Assembly (NCBI GenBank): GCA_009740415.1
Contig: WOYE01000009.1
Location: 1,364,001 to 1,428,000, forward strand
Length of the DNA: 64,000 nucleotides
Reading direction: 5' to 3'
Source: Planococcaceae bacterium Storch 2/2-2
Lineage (GTDB): Bacteria; Bacillota; Bacilli; Bacillales_A; Planococcaceae
Below, one piece after another: positions 45,560 to 57,231 of the stretch. The notes under the pieces were generated by a model. The model did not search any database. It worked only from the letters and a program-made list of their open reading frames with translations, and had not been told where the DNA came from. The number at the start of each line of letters is the position of its first letter. The first letter of the stretch is position 1. The position numbers and the translations under genes are program-made.

Positions 45560-46513
45560 TCATTTAAACGTCAGATCACAATAACTATTTATGCTATCGT
45601 TTCTCGTATCCTTCGTCAAGTTCACTCGTTCTATTTTTTCGAGCTGTTCCGCAAGTGGCAAATGGAAGGATAAACGTTCATCGGTCATCGGGTGGTTGAA
45701 AGAAAGTGTCGAGCAAAATAAAACTTGCCCTTTCCATCGTCGATGCGCCTCTCCGTACAATGAATCGCCGACGATGGGACGCTCGTAATGAGCGAGGTGA
45801 ACTCGGAGTTGGTGCGTACGCCCTGTTACGAGTTCTAAGCGAGCTGCTTCGTACGTTTCTCCTTTCCAACCGTACGGTGAAACATCGTGTACGATCGTTC
45901 GAGCAAAGTGACCGTCGTCACGAACTTCACGTTCAATAATGCTGCCTTCTTTTCTTCCGATCGGCGCTTCAATGACAGGTGGTAACATCGGTCCACCTGG
46001 ATGTAACAACGCCATGTAATGACGTCGCATCTCTCCGCTTTGGATTTGGTCACTTAACAAATGATGGATGTGCCCGTGTTTTGCAAAACAGACGAGTCCT
46101 GACGTATGCGTATCTAGTCTCGTCACGACGTGAATGTTCGCTGCGATGCCTCGTTCATCAAAGTAATGGGCGACACCGTTCACGAGAGAGTCGTCTGGGT
46201 GATCTCTGGAAGGAATGGTCGCCACACCTTGTGGCTTTTCTAAAACGAGCAGTTGCTCATCTTCATAGACAATTGCCAAATCCATCGGTGTGCGTACAAT
46301 CGACGGTTTACAACACTCGGCCGGAAACGTCACGTCCACTCGATCGCCAGCACGCAACTTATGGCGAACATCGACTTCGGTCCCATTCACTTCGAGACGT
46401 CCACCTGAAAATTTAATCGTCGTCAATGAACGACGGGATATGTTTTTTTGTCGTAAAAAAGAGCGGAGAAGTTCCCCTTCTTCCCGCTCCGACACAGTAA
46501 ATGTTAGCTTCAT
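45560..46513 (-). CDS. RluA/RluD-family pseudouridine synthase (YjbO-like)
   Basis: About 317 residues: an N-terminal S4-like domain and a catalytic domain with the Asp motif VVTRLDTHTSGLVCFAK (about residue 130), GRTHQLRVHLAHYERPIVGD and a C-terminal LPLAEQLE. It isomerises uridines in rRNA or tRNA. The gene follows nadK as in B. subtilis yjbN-yjbO. ATG 46513 is 8 nt from AAGGTG. Confidence 0.92.
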   Translation of the reverse strand: MKLTFTVSEREEGELLRSFLRQKNISRRSLTTIKFSGGRLEVNGTEVDVRHKLRAGDRVDVTFPAECCKPSIVRTPMDLAIVYEDEQLLVLEKPQGVATIPSRDHPDDSLVNGVAHYFDERGIAANIHVVTRLDTHTSGLVCFAKHGHIHHLLSDQIQSGEMRRHYMALLHPGGPMLPPVIEAPIGRKEGSIIEREVRDDGHFARTIVHDVSPYGWKGETYEAARLELVTGRTHQLRVHLAHYERPIVGDSLYGEAHRRWKGQVLFCSTLSFNHPMTDERLSFHLPLAEQLEKIERVNLTKDTRNDSINSYCDLTFK

Positions 46514-46527
46514 TCGTTTCACACCTT

Positions 46528-47328
46528 TTATGAATCACTCGATACGAACGAATCGTGCACGCGTTCCCAAAACGGAAACGGACGGAAACGAGCGAAACGG
46601 ACTTTTTCATTCGCAACGCGGTATTCAATCGAACGCACACCTTTATGGAGCAATTGCAAATGGTCGACGGTCAACATGAAATCCGGCCCTTGAACTGGAG
46701 TGAGTACGCAGCGGTGATGGTCGGGTAAGACGAGCGGTGAACCGACGGTACGGAACACTCGATTGTTAATCGACGCCATTTCAGTGAGTTGCATCGCTGG
46801 TAACGACGGGTGAATGATCGCTCCACCGAGCGACTTACTATAAGCCGTCGACCCGGACGGTGTTGACATACATAAGCCGTCTCCACGGAATCGTTCAAAG
46901 AGACGACCGTTCAGCTCAACATCGACAACGAGTGTCACTCCTGGTGATTTAATCGTCGATTCATTCAACGCTAAATACGTCGTACTTTCCGCTTCATTTT
47001 CAGCATTGATCGTCACTTGTAATAACGGGTACTCAATCACTTCATACGAGTGACGAGCGATTGAAATAACGAGCTTTTCGATTTCTGACGGTTTCCAATC
47101 TGCATAAAAACCTAAATGTCCCGTATGAATTCCGACGAATGCGGTCTCGTCAAGACGGTGGCTATATTTATGAAACGCATGTAGCAATGTCCCATCTCCA
47201 CCGACCGACAGTACAATTTCCGGCTCTTCATCATCGAACTCCAACCCGAAGTCACATAAATATTGTTTCGCACGTTGTGCCAATTCATTCGATACTTGAT
47301 CATTTCTTGATTGAATAGAAAACTTCAT
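46528..47328 (-). CDS. nadK: NAD kinase
   Basis: A 266-residue NAD kinase that makes NADP from NAD. It has the GGDGT motif ([17 protein letters not shown]), [21 protein letters not shown] and [16 protein letters not shown]. The start ATG 47328 has GGGGTG upstream. It is co-transcribed with the pseudouridine synthase. The relQ (yjbM) gene normally in front of it in B. subtilis is missing here. Confidence 0.95.
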   Translation of the reverse strand: MKFSIQSRNDQVSNELAQRAKQYLCDFGLEFDDEEPEIVLSVGGDGTLLHAFHKYSHRLDETAFVGIHTGHLGFYADWKPSEIEKLVISIARHSYEVIEYPLLQVTINAENEAESTTYLALNESTIKSPGVTLVVDVELNGRLFERFRGDGLCMSTPSGSTAYSKSLGGAIIHPSLPAMQLTEMASINNRVFRTVGSPLVLPDHHRCVLTPVQGPDFMLTVDHLQLLHKGVRSIEYRVANEKVRFARFRPFPFWERVHDSFVSSDS

Positions 47329-47354
47329 AACGTTCACCCCTCTGTTAAAATTCG

Positions 47355-47738
47355 TTACAGCTGATCGTTCAGCTGTTCGATGTACGAATGAAACTGTTTC
47401 TCTACAAGCGATGTAAATGTTTCACCGTAATTTCCATTGCCTTCGATATTGACGAGCATCATGTCGAGTTCTTCTTTTAACCGTTCCAGTTCTATCCATT
47501 CATCGCCGTCTTTCCAACCGATCGGCGCATCTTCTTCGACTGCTTGCAGTAACGATCCCCACATCGATACTGGGAAGTGGACATATCCATACGTATCGCC
47601 ACGATCCACTAAATAGACGAACGTTTGACGGTCTGAATCCGCGATCAACGTTCCGCTCGGGACACTTCCTGTTAAAGACTCATCGGTTTCGATGATCCAA
47701 ACGTCTTCTTTTCTCATATTCGTTACTGTACTATGCAT
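47355..47738 (-). CDS. UPF0738-family protein (YjbL-like)
   Basis: A 127-residue protein. The C-terminal half ([25 protein letters not shown]) matches the UPF0738/YjbL family of Bacillales, found in the same neighbourhood of yjbH and nadK. The function is unknown. ATG 47738 follows GGAGAG. Confidence 0.75.
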   Translation of the reverse strand: MHSTVTNMRKEDVWIIETDESLTGSVPSGTLIADSDRQTFVYLVDRGDTYGYVHFPVSMWGSLLQAVEEDAPIGWKDGDEWIELERLKEELDMMLVNIEGNGNYGETFTSLVEKQFHSYIEQLNDQL

Positions 47739-47933
47739 ATTGTTCTCTCCTTCGTATGACACAATGATTACGTTCAGTTTACCATAGGCACCTTGACGTT
47801 GCACCGCTAAAAGAAAACATGAACGTCCGAATAACGAGCTCCTTCTTTTTTATTGAAGTGCTATTTATTTGTTTCTTCCCTCGTTCGTTGCTAAAATGTT
47901 GTTACAGATTAGCAAAGAGGAGATTGTGACATT

Positions 47934-48323
47934 ATGCGAAAACCTGTTATTCCTTATGAGCAACTTGGTGCCGAACGACTTTCTGAGCTCATCGACCGTT
48001 TTTATGAAAAAGTGGCGGTCCATCCGGATTTAGCTCCTATTTTTCCAAAAGATTTAACAGAAACGGCGAGAAAACAAAAGCAGTTCCAAACACAATATTT
48101 AGGTGGTCCGAATTTGTTTACGGAAGAACATGGTCACCCGATGATGAAAGCTCGTCACAACCCATTTCCCATTACGCCAACACGTGCGAACGCTTGGTTA
48201 AGCTGCATGTCTGAAGCGATGGATGAGATCGGATTAGACGGTAAATTTAGAGAGATTTATTATAAACGTTTAGAAATGACTGCTTATCATATGATCAATA
48301 CGGATGAGGAGGATGACATGTGA
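47934..48323 (+). CDS. yjbI: Truncated hemoglobin (YjbI-like)
   Basis: A 129-residue group II truncated globin. It has FYEKVAVHPDLAPIFP, QTQYLGGPNLFTEEHGHPMMKARHNPFPIT (proximal His in ARHNPF) and ANAWLSCMSEAMDEIG. It binds heme and O2. The gene directly precedes and overlaps yjbH by 4 bp. AGAGGAG lies upstream. Confidence 0.93.
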   Translation: MRKPVIPYEQLGAERLSELIDRFYEKVAVHPDLAPIFPKDLTETARKQKQFQTQYLGGPNLFTEEHGHPMMKARHNPFPITPTRANAWLSCMSEAMDEIGLDGKFREIYYKRLEMTAYHMINTDEEDDM

Positions 48324-49141
48324 ACCGCCAAACCGCTGTAGAAGAAAGTACTTCGAGTTTAACTTGTGCACGGCCGATTGAGCTGTACGTTTTTATCGAT
48401 CCCCTTTGCCAAGAGTGCTGGGCGATGCAGCCGTTACTAAGACGTTTACAAGTCGAATATGAACGTTACTTTACGTTGCGGATCGCGCTTCGCACTTCAT
48501 TAAAAAATTTAAATACACAAGCGAATGAATGCGAACTTCCTTACTGTGAACAGACGAATCTTTCGTTCCCAAGTTTGGCGATTAAAGCGGCCGAATTTCA
48601 AGGGAAACGAGCAGGCTTTCGTTACTTATCAAAACTGTTAGATTACTCATTGCTTCAAACGAAAAACATTACGTCTTTTGATGTCCTTCTTTCAATCGCA
48701 GAAGAGCTCGAATTGGATGTCGATGAATTCCGTTCAGACTTTACATCAAAAAATGTGTTGCGTTCGCTACAATTGGATTTATTTTTAGCGAAAGAGATGG
48801 AAGTCGATCGTTCGCCGACATTCGTATTTTTCAATGAAAACATTGAAGATGAAGGGTTAAAAGTGGACGGACTTTACGATTATGAAGTGTATGAACAAAT
48901 TTTAAGTGAGTTAGTACCTTACCCGATCGAGCCGGACACACCACCGACGATTCTCGAACTACTCTCCCGGTTTTATGCGATGACGACAGAAGAAATTGCC
49001 GCAGTCTATCGATCACCGGTTGGAAAAGTAGAACGTGAATTGAAAAAAAGTTTATTAAAACAACAGTTGGAACGGATCCCTTTCAACCAAACGGACGTTT
49101 GGAAAAAAAGATCCTTCCCTTCTATACCGAATGAACGTTAA
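48320..49141 (+). CDS. spxH: Spx adaptor YjbH/SpxH
   Basis: A 273-residue DsbA-like protein that delivers Spx to ClpXP for degradation. The CxxC motif is in FIDPLCQECWAMQP (CQEC). RIALRTSLKNLN and EMEVDRSPTFVFF follow. Start GTG 48320 overlaps the yjbI stop (GTGA), with AGGAGG upstream. Its substrate gene spx lies at 53837. Confidence 0.92.
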   Translation: MNRQTAVEESTSSLTCARPIELYVFIDPLCQECWAMQPLLRRLQVEYERYFTLRIALRTSLKNLNTQANECELPYCEQTNLSFPSLAIKAAEFQGKRAGFRYLSKLLDYSLLQTKNITSFDVLLSIAEELELDVDEFRSDFTSKNVLRSLQLDLFLAKEMEVDRSPTFVFFNENIEDEGLKVDGLYDYEVYEQILSELVPYPIEPDTPPTILELLSRFYAMTTEEIAAVYRSPVGKVERELKKSLLKQQLERIPFNQTDVWKKRSFPSIPNER

Positions 49142-49181
49142 AAATACCTTGAACGAATGATTCTCGTTCAAGGTATTTTTA
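49142..49181 (+). terminator. Terminator of yjbI-yjbH
   Basis: ATACCTTGAACGA / TCGTTCAAGGTATTTTT. Confidence 0.9.
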
Positions 49182-49185
49182 TAAC

Positions 49186-49763
49186 TTTATAACATCTATT
49201 GGAGTTTGATGCTTGAGAAACTAAAAATCCTTCAGTCATTTTTTAGACTTGTCTACGGGTCCATCAGTCATGTTGAAAGGTGATCTCTTAAAATAGGCGT
49301 GAGCAAAAACAAGCCTACGGAGCATTTAAATCAGTCGTATGTATAAAAAAAGAGATGCCGTAATCGGATGGCATTCATTTGAAAAGGAAACAGATATCCG
49401 ACTGACTCGTCTCATACACTCTTTTAAAAAACGAAAAGAGCATCCGCTCCTGGGGGAGAGGGATGCTCTTTTACAAAGGGAATGGGAGAAATGTTCACGT
49501 TCAAACAAAAGGGGTGTATGTTTGGTATGTGATTTATTTCACGTATATAACTTATCATGAAATAATAGTATATGCAATAGTTCACAATCATTGTCACACT
49601 TATGTCATAAATAAACGCGTTACAAAGCGCTCTGTCACAATTCATTCAAATTTTATAACGGATTCGTTCCTTCTTTTTATAATGAAAACGCTTTCCATTA
49701 TTACTATATGAAAATATCTTTAAAAGTCTGAATACTCTTGCTATTGTAACGGATAAACGAATG
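49186..49763. other. Convergent intergenic region with an extra hairpin and a cre-like site
   Basis: About 580 bp between the ends of yjbH and pepF, with no supported gene. It contains the hairpin AAAGAGCATCC / GGATGCTCTTTT (49434-49476). A cre-like TGAAAACGCTTTCCA (49683-49697) sits beside TATAAT. The part 49240-49340 has no recognisable content and could be an old insertion remnant. A small RNA here is possible but unproven. Confidence 0.4.
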
Positions 49764-49802
49764 AAAAAACCTAGCAACGACGGCAGACGTTACTAGGTTT
49801 TA
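49764..49802 (-). terminator. Terminator of pepF
   Basis: On the minus strand AAAACCTAGTAACG / CGTTGCTAGGTTTTTT (one mismatch) follows the pepF stop. Confidence 0.85.
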
Positions 49803-49807
49803 ACACT

Positions 49808-51610
49808 TTATTTCATTAACAATTGCTCAAGTTCTGTTAAACGACGTTCAAACATTTCACACGCTTCTCGGATCGGTTGTGCACTCGTCATATCGACGCC
49901 GGCACGTTTTAAAATGTTGATCGATGTATCGGAAGAGCCTGCTTTTAAAAACTCATTCACGTATCGTTCAACTGCAGGTTGTCCTTCTTTTAAAATTTGG
50001 CCGCTTAAAGCGACTGCTGCACTGTACCCTGTCGCATATTGGTACACATAGTAGTTGTAGTAGAAATGTGGAATCCGTGCCCATTCGAGTGCGATTTCCT
50101 CATCAATGACCATATCGTCACCGAAATATTTTTCATTGAGACGGTAATATTCTTCGCTCAAGCGGTCAGCTGTAAGCGCAACTCCTTGTGCATCGAGTTC
50201 GTGAATTAAATGCTCGAACTCCGCAAACATCGTCTGACGGAAGACGGTGCCACGGAATCCATCTAACCAATGGTTCAACAAATATTTACGTTCTTCTTCA
50301 TCTTCTGTCGTCTCTAGTAAATACTCGTTCAACAACGCTTCGTTCACTGTCGATGCGACTTCGGCAACGAAAATCGTATATCCGCTGTAATGGTACGGCT
50401 GGTTTGCACGTGAATAATAACTATGAACACTATGTCCGAATTCGTGAGCGAGTGTAAATAAGTTATCGACGTTATCTTGCCAGTTCATTAAAATGAACGG
50501 ATTCGTACCGTACGTTCCTGACGAGTACGCGCCGGAACGCTTTCCTTTATTTTCACGAACGTCGACCCAACGTTCATTCAGCCCTTTTCGTACGATCGAC
50601 TGGTACTCCTCACCGAGTGGCTCGAAGCTATCGACCATTTTTTCCGCTGCTTCTTCGTACGTCATTTTCATTTCCACATCTTTTACGAGTGGCGTATAAA
50701 TGTCATACATATGATGTTCATCGAGTCCGAGTACATGTTTACGTAACGTAACATAACGGTGGAGCAACGGTAAATGTTCGTTGATCGTCTCGACTAATTG
50801 GTCGTATACCGCTTCTGGAATTCGATTGGAAGAAAGTGCCGCCTCTCTCGCTGATTCAAAGCCGCGAATACGCGCGCTCACATTATGACTTTTTACGACA
50901 CCTGTTAATGTCGATGCGAACGTATTTTTAAACTGACCGTACGTCTCATACATCGCATCAAACGCTTCTTTTCGTACGTCACGATTGCTACTTTCCATCA
51001 GTTGAATGAAACGGCCGTGCGTTAATTCAATGCGCTCGCCTTTCTCATTCGTCACTTCTGGAAACGTTAAATCAGCATTGTTCAACTTGCCGAACGTATC
51101 GCTCGACGCACCGGTTACTTCACTCATTTGCGCAAGGATCGCTTCTTGCTCTTTCGGTAAAATGTGAGCACGTTGTGCATTGAACTCTTCCAATTCATAC
51201 GCATATTGTGCGAGTTCTTCATTTTGTTCGACGTAACGTTGCAACGTGTCTTCATCGACCGATAACAACTCAGGTGACAAGAACGAAAGTGCCGTCCCTA
51301 CTTTTGCGTAAAGCGAAGCTGCTCGGCTTTCCATCGCTTGGTACGTTCCGTTACTCGTATCTTCATCGTGCTTTAAATGAGCGTACACGTACACTTTCCC
51401 CGTTCGCTGTAACACTTCATCACGATAGTGAAGCGCCTTTACAATCGCTTCTGCGCCTTCTGAAAACGTGCCTGCATAAGACGGTGCATGTTCGAGAAGT
51501 TTTTCCACTTCCTCATATGCTCGTTCCCACGCTTCATCCGTTTCAAAAATCGTTGAGACGTTCCACGTCTCTTCTACTTTCACTTCATCTCGTGTCATTA
51601 CTTTTGACAT
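49808..51610 (-). CDS. pepF: Oligoendopeptidase F
   Basis: A 600-residue M3-family zinc peptidase, cytoplasmic, cleaving short peptides. The zinc site is in FTLAHEFGHSVHSYYS (HEFGH) with the third ligand Glu in AEVASTVNEALL. The length matches PepF. AGGGG lies before ATG. The position between coiA and yjbH is conserved in Bacillus. Confidence 0.95.
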   Translation of the reverse strand: MSKVMTRDEVKVEETWNVSTIFETDEAWERAYEEVEKLLEHAPSYAGTFSEGAEAIVKALHYRDEVLQRTGKVYVYAHLKHDEDTSNGTYQAMESRAASLYAKVGTALSFLSPELLSVDEDTLQRYVEQNEELAQYAYELEEFNAQRAHILPKEQEAILAQMSEVTGASSDTFGKLNNADLTFPEVTNEKGERIELTHGRFIQLMESSNRDVRKEAFDAMYETYGQFKNTFASTLTGVVKSHNVSARIRGFESAREAALSSNRIPEAVYDQLVETINEHLPLLHRYVTLRKHVLGLDEHHMYDIYTPLVKDVEMKMTYEEAAEKMVDSFEPLGEEYQSIVRKGLNERWVDVRENKGKRSGAYSSGTYGTNPFILMNWQDNVDNLFTLAHEFGHSVHSYYSRANQPYHYSGYTIFVAEVASTVNEALLNEYLLETTEDEEERKYLLNHWLDGFRGTVFRQTMFAEFEHLIHELDAQGVALTADRLSEEYYRLNEKYFGDDMVIDEEIALEWARIPHFYYNYYVYQYATGYSAAVALSGQILKEGQPAVERYVNEFLKAGSSDTSINILKRAGVDMTSAQPIREACEMFERRLTELEQLLMK

Positions 51611-51644
51611 AATACCCCTTCTTTCTTCTACTCTTTACATTTTC

Positions 51645-52670
51645 TCAACTTTGAAAATCGATTGCAACTTTCTGAGCAGTTCTTGCCTCATTTTTACTCA
51701 AGCGCTTCATATATTGTTGAACCGCGAGACGTTGGCGCGGTGACAACTGTTCGAATAAAGCGTGCTGCTCTTCACGTGTACGTGTAGATACGTAATAGTA
51801 CCACGTCACTTGCCACTCTAGATCATGTTCAGAAAAGGCATCGCTATGCGGAACCGGTTGCCCCATCCAATGTGGCAAGTGAAAAGGAGATAACCGCATC
51901 TCATAACAAGAACGCAACAACGGATGTTGAACGCCTCGTCGGTTATAACGAACCGAACGATAGACGTATTCCTTTCTTTTTTGATCATATAAATGCTTTC
52001 CTTCGAATCGCTCACGCTCCGTCACACGAACGTCCGCAAAAGGAATCGTTTGATCGTCTAAAGGAACATGCTTAATGGAAACGATGTAATTCATCCCTTG
52101 GATGTGATACAACAACGTAACGTATGTAAACCGTTCCCGAACGGGATCGTACGTAATCAACTGTTTTTCATCGCCGTCATTTAAAAGAAAGTGGTATTGA
52201 AACTGCGTCATACGACAACTCGTTACCCGCTCTCTCCCTTGAAACCGTTGAGGAGTCATTAAGATCCAAAGCGGTTCGTATCCATGCTGCCGATACGTCG
52301 TCGTACGTCGTTGTAATAACGTTAACGAAATTTGACTGCATTGAAACTCAATAGGTATTCGACCGATTAACAAATCCGGGCGTTGGCTCAACGTTGGTAA
52401 AAAAGGTTCTAACTCTACTTTCTCCACGTATCGTTGAAACCATTCATACAATTGCATCTTTCCTGCAATGTGCTCTTTCGTTTCACCTTCTGAAAACGTT
52501 CGTTCGCACGCCTCATTCGGAAAATGTGCGAAATGTCCGATCGTTCGACTTCCTTTTTTAAACATGAGCGGTCGTCCACATTGCGGGCAATAATAAGAGG
52601 TCACGGTTTGCTCTTCCGTCATATGCGGCGCATACACCCAACGGCCTTCACGATCACGCGCCATGAGCAT
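51645..52670 (-). CDS. coiA: Competence protein CoiA
   Basis: A 341-residue CoiA-family protein. An N-terminal zinc-like motif (YYCPQCGRPLMFK...GHFAHF) is followed by the nuclease-like core RPDLLIGRIPIEFQCSQIS, with Asp and ExQ. It acts in uptake or recombination of transforming DNA in competent Bacilli. The neighbours mecA and pepF are as in B. subtilis. ATG 52670 has GGAGG 8 nt before. Confidence 0.9.
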   Translation of the reverse strand: MLMARDREGRWVYAPHMTEEQTVTSYYCPQCGRPLMFKKGSRTIGHFAHFPNEACERTFSEGETKEHIAGKMQLYEWFQRYVEKVELEPFLPTLSQRPDLLIGRIPIEFQCSQISLTLLQRRTTTYRQHGYEPLWILMTPQRFQGRERVTSCRMTQFQYHFLLNDGDEKQLITYDPVRERFTYVTLLYHIQGMNYIVSIKHVPLDDQTIPFADVRVTERERFEGKHLYDQKRKEYVYRSVRYNRRGVQHPLLRSCYEMRLSPFHLPHWMGQPVPHSDAFSEHDLEWQVTWYYYVSTRTREEQHALFEQLSPRQRLAVQQYMKRLSKNEARTAQKVAIDFQS

Positions 52671-52688
52671 AAGACATCCCTCCCCATT

Positions 52689-52734
52689 AAAAAATGCGTA
52701 AGTACTCGCTGTTTACACAGGGCACCTACGCATA
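52689..52734 (-). terminator. Terminator of mecA
   Basis: On the minus strand ATGCGTAGGT / ACTTACGCAT is followed by TTTTTT. Confidence 0.75.
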
Positions 52735-52792
52735 TGATCAATCGTTCCAGTCCATGAATCTTTGGACAAAAAGTATACGTTCCTTCAAACGC

Positions 52793-53452
52793 CTAAAAAT
52801 ACGTTTGAATCGTTGAAAAGGCACGCTCTTCCATAATGCACGTTCCGTACTCTTCCAACAAATGAATCGTCACTTTTGATTTCGTACTTTGTTCTAGTAA
52901 AATACTCGTCACATCGAGCTCTAAATCGAGTTGTGCAGGTGTCTCAATGTACAAATAGTAGTTGTTTTCATAGGCGTACAACGAAGGCTTCAGTTCTTCT
53001 TCATACGGTAATAAGCGCTCCGCGATCGGTAAAACATCGTCGAACTTCTCAAACTGGTAGACGCCCGTTTTCGTGTCATCTAACATTTTTGCTACTTCTT
53101 CAAGTGCCGTTGACGGGTTACTGAAAAATTGTTCCAATTCCTCGCTCGATAAACTTTTCGGTCCTTCTTGACTGCTCGGAGCATCGTCCGTTTCTAACGG
53201 TTCTCCGTCTGGAAGTTGTGCTTTCGTAATCGTCACTTCCATTCCATCCGGTGCCGATTGCACTTGAATCCAAAGTGGACCTTCACTATAAAAATCCATT
53301 TGTTCATTAATTTCATCCATCATATCTAAAAATAGCTCTTCGCTTCTAAAACGATCGAACCAAATTTCTTCTTTTTTAAAACCTCTCGCCTCAATATCTT
53401 CATATGAGAGGTAAAATTTTACTGTATTTTCATTCACTCGTTCAATTTCCAT
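52793..53452 (-). CDS. mecA: Adaptor protein MecA
   Basis: A 219-residue ClpC adaptor that targets ComK and other proteins to ClpCP. The N-terminal domain MEIERVNENTVKFYLSYEDIEARGF is followed by an acidic linker and a C-terminal domain (YQFEKFDDVLPIAERL; LLEEYGTCIMEE). A promoter lies about 190 bp upstream. Confidence 0.95.
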   Translation of the reverse strand: MEIERVNENTVKFYLSYEDIEARGFKKEEIWFDRFRSEELFLDMMDEINEQMDFYSEGPLWIQVQSAPDGMEVTITKAQLPDGEPLETDDAPSSQEGPKSLSSEELEQFFSNPSTALEEVAKMLDDTKTGVYQFEKFDDVLPIAERLLPYEEELKPSLYAYENNYYLYIETPAQLDLELDVTSILLEQSTKSKVTIHLLEEYGTCIMEERAFSTIQTYF

Positions 53453-53791
53453 AGCGCTAGCCCCTTCCTCTACAGATCACCTTATAGTAAGTAGTTGCTC
53501 TACTCCTCGATTCGTTTGAGAAGATGTAGTAACGCGTCCTTCCAAACTACCACTGAATTGAATCAATCATACACTTTTCATTCTCACTCTGTCCAACTTA
53601 ACCGACTGACGAACAGACAGAGAACATACGTTCACATTCATTATGCCGATGGGAACACATATTCGTCAATACTTTACTACTTTTCTCATTTTAAACTTTG
53701 TACGATGAGGAAAATTAAATTTCAACGCCTCTTCTAAAAGTCTACCGTACGATTCAAGTAAAAGGAAATGTTCGAACGTACGCTACGAAAC
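53453..53791. other. Intergenic region upstream of mecA
   Basis: It holds the mecA promoter at 53640-53669. I see no gene in the rest. Confidence 0.5.
53640..53669 (-). promoter_or_regulatory. Promoter of mecA
   Basis: On the minus strand TTGACG, an 18-bp spacer, CATAAT. Confidence 0.6.
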
Positions 53792-53822
53792 AAAAAACGC
53801 CATCTTTTCAGATAGCGTTTCT
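53792..53822 (-). terminator. Terminator of spx
   Basis: AAACGCTATCT / AGATGGCGTTTTTTG on the minus strand. Confidence 0.85.
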
Positions 53823-53836
53823 CTCATTCGATTGAA

Positions 53837-54235
53837 TTAGTTCACTAATTTACGTGCTTCTAACAACTGGTACGCTCGTACGCGTCGTGGTAAGAAGCGG
53901 CGGATCTCATCTTCGTTATAACCGACTTGAAGTCGCTTTTCATCTAAAATGATCGGTCGACGTAAAAGACCAGGATTCTCTTGGATCAGTTCGTACAATT
54001 TTTTAAGCGGTAAGCTTTCTAAATCGACGTTTAACTGTTGGAATACTTTTGAACGTGTCGAGATAATTTCATCTGTTCCGTCTTCAGTCATTCGTAAAAT
54101 TTGTTTAATTTCGTCAACGTCAAGCGGTTCAGAAAAAATGTTACGCTCCGTATATGCGATGTCATGCTCTTCTAACCATGCTTTTGCTTTACGACATGAA
54201 GTACAGCTCGGTGATGTAAATAATGTTACTCCCAT
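53837..54235 (-). CDS. spx: Transcriptional regulator Spx
   Basis: A 132-residue ArsC-fold protein that binds the RNA polymerase alpha C-terminal domain and controls thiol stress genes. The redox switch CxxC is in [30 protein letters not shown], the conserved Arg in [28 protein letters not shown] and the ClpXP-recognised C-terminus (ARKLVN) follow. It faces the trpS leader across a 400-bp region. Confidence 0.96.
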   Translation of the reverse strand: MGVTLFTSPSCTSCRKAKAWLEEHDIAYTERNIFSEPLDVDEIKQILRMTEDGTDEIISTRSKVFQQLNVDLESLPLKKLYELIQENPGLLRRPIILDEKRLQVGYNEDEIRRFLPRRVRAYQLLEARKLVN

Positions 54236-55888
<1,653 letters not shown>

Positions 55889-55906
55889 CAACCTTCACGT
55901 TTAACG

Positions 55907-55942
55907 AAAAAACCTAGTGCCTCAATGGGCACTAGGTTTTTA
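55907..55942. terminator. Terminator shared by trpS and fabF
   Basis: AAAAAACCTAGTGCC / GGCACTAGGTTTTT. Confidence 0.9.
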
Positions 55943-55968
55943 TTTAGTTACGTGATCGTCTCGTTTCT

Positions 55969-57207
55969 TTACGCTTCTACTTTTTTGAAAAGTAAAGAAG
56001 CGTTATGTCCACCAAATCCGAGTGAGTTGCTCAAAGCGTAACGAATGTCGCGTGCACGAGCAGCTCCATCTACGTAATCTAAGTCACAGTCCGGATCTTT
56101 CGTCGCGATGTTCATCGTCGGAGGCATCATACCTTCTTTAATCGCCTGAACGGTAAATACTGCTTCTACCCCACCTGCTGCACCGAGCAAATGACCCGTC
56201 ATCGATTTCGTTGAACTCATCGCTAATTGGTAAGCGTGCTCTCCGAACACGTTTTTCACCGCTTGCGTCTCATACAAGTCGTTGTACGGCGTGCTCGTTC
56301 CGTGTGCGTTAATGTAGTCGACGACATCTGGCGTGACTCCTGCTTCATCTAACGCTTGTTGCATCGCGCGTGACGCTCCTTCACCTTCTGGTGCAGGCGC
56401 TGTAATATGGAACGCATCTCCGGTCGCTCCGTATCCGACGAGTTCCGCATACATTTTAGCACCGCGTGCTTTCGCATGTTCATATTCTTCTAAAATGAGA
56501 ATACCCGCTCCTTCTCCCATGACGAATCCGTCACGGTCTTTGTCGAATGGACGAGAAGCTGTCTGTGGATCCGGGTTTTGCGACAACGCCGTATTCGCTG
56601 TAAATCCTGCAATTGCCATCGTCGTAATCGGCGCTTCCGTTCCACCTGTGATCATGACGTCAGCATCTCCACGACGAATGACTTCGTACGCGTCACCGAT
56701 CGAGTTCGTCCCTGAAGCACAGGCTGTTACCGTACATGAGTTGATTCCTTTCGCACCGAGTAAAATCGATACTTGTCCCGCCGCCATATCTGGAATCATC
56801 ATCGGAACGAAAAATGGGCTCACTCGACGGTATCCGCGCTTTAAAAACTTATGAAATTGCTCTTCGTGCGTTTCCATTCCGCCAATTCCTGAACCGATCC
56901 ATACGCCTGCGCGAGGTGCGAGCGTCTCATCGATTTCAAGGTCCGCATCTTTCATCGCCATCATTGAAGCAGCGACAGCATAATGTGTAAACCGATCCAT
57001 TTTACGTGCTTCTTTACGAGATACGTATTGCTCGATGTCAAAACCTTTCACTTCACCTGTCACTTTGACGGGGAATTGTTCACGATCTAACCGTTCCATT
57101 AAACCGAGACCTGACTTCCCTTGAAGTAAAGCCTCCCACGTTTCTTCTGCGCTATTTCCTAAAGGTGTTACTGCGCCTACCCCTGTTACTACTACTCGCT
57201 TTGTCAT
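55969..57207 (-). CDS. fabF: Beta-ketoacyl-ACP synthase II
   Basis: A 412-residue condensing enzyme of fatty acid elongation. The catalytic Cys is in [14 protein letters not shown] (about 164), His in [11 protein letters not shown] and [13 protein letters not shown]. The C-terminal [16 protein letters not shown] is typical. It is the second gene of the fabH-fabF operon, 24 bp after fabH. Confidence 0.97.
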   Translation of the reverse strand: MTKRVVVTGVGAVTPLGNSAEETWEALLQGKSGLGLMERLDREQFPVKVTGEVKGFDIEQYVSRKEARKMDRFTHYAVAASMMAMKDADLEIDETLAPRAGVWIGSGIGGMETHEEQFHKFLKRGYRRVSPFFVPMMIPDMAAGQVSILLGAKGINSCTVTACASGTNSIGDAYEVIRRGDADVMITGGTEAPITTMAIAGFTANTALSQNPDPQTASRPFDKDRDGFVMGEGAGILILEEYEHAKARGAKMYAELVGYGATGDAFHITAPAPEGEGASRAMQQALDEAGVTPDVVDYINAHGTSTPYNDLYETQAVKNVFGEHAYQLAMSSTKSMTGHLLGAAGGVEAVFTVQAIKEGMMPPTMNIATKDPDCDLDYVDGAARARDIRYALSNSLGFGGHNASLLFKKVEA

Positions 57208-57231
57208 TCAATCTCCATTCCTTTCTCTCTT

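Noticed and set aside
49240-49340. Insertion-sequence end
   Set aside because: I thought of an IS110-type end, but no terminal repeat, target duplication or transposase fragment can be shown from the sequence.
49339-49560. 73-codon frame MYKKRDAVIGWHSF in the pepF-yjbH convergent region
   Set aside because: No ribosome site, and it runs across a terminator-like hairpin at 49434-49476.
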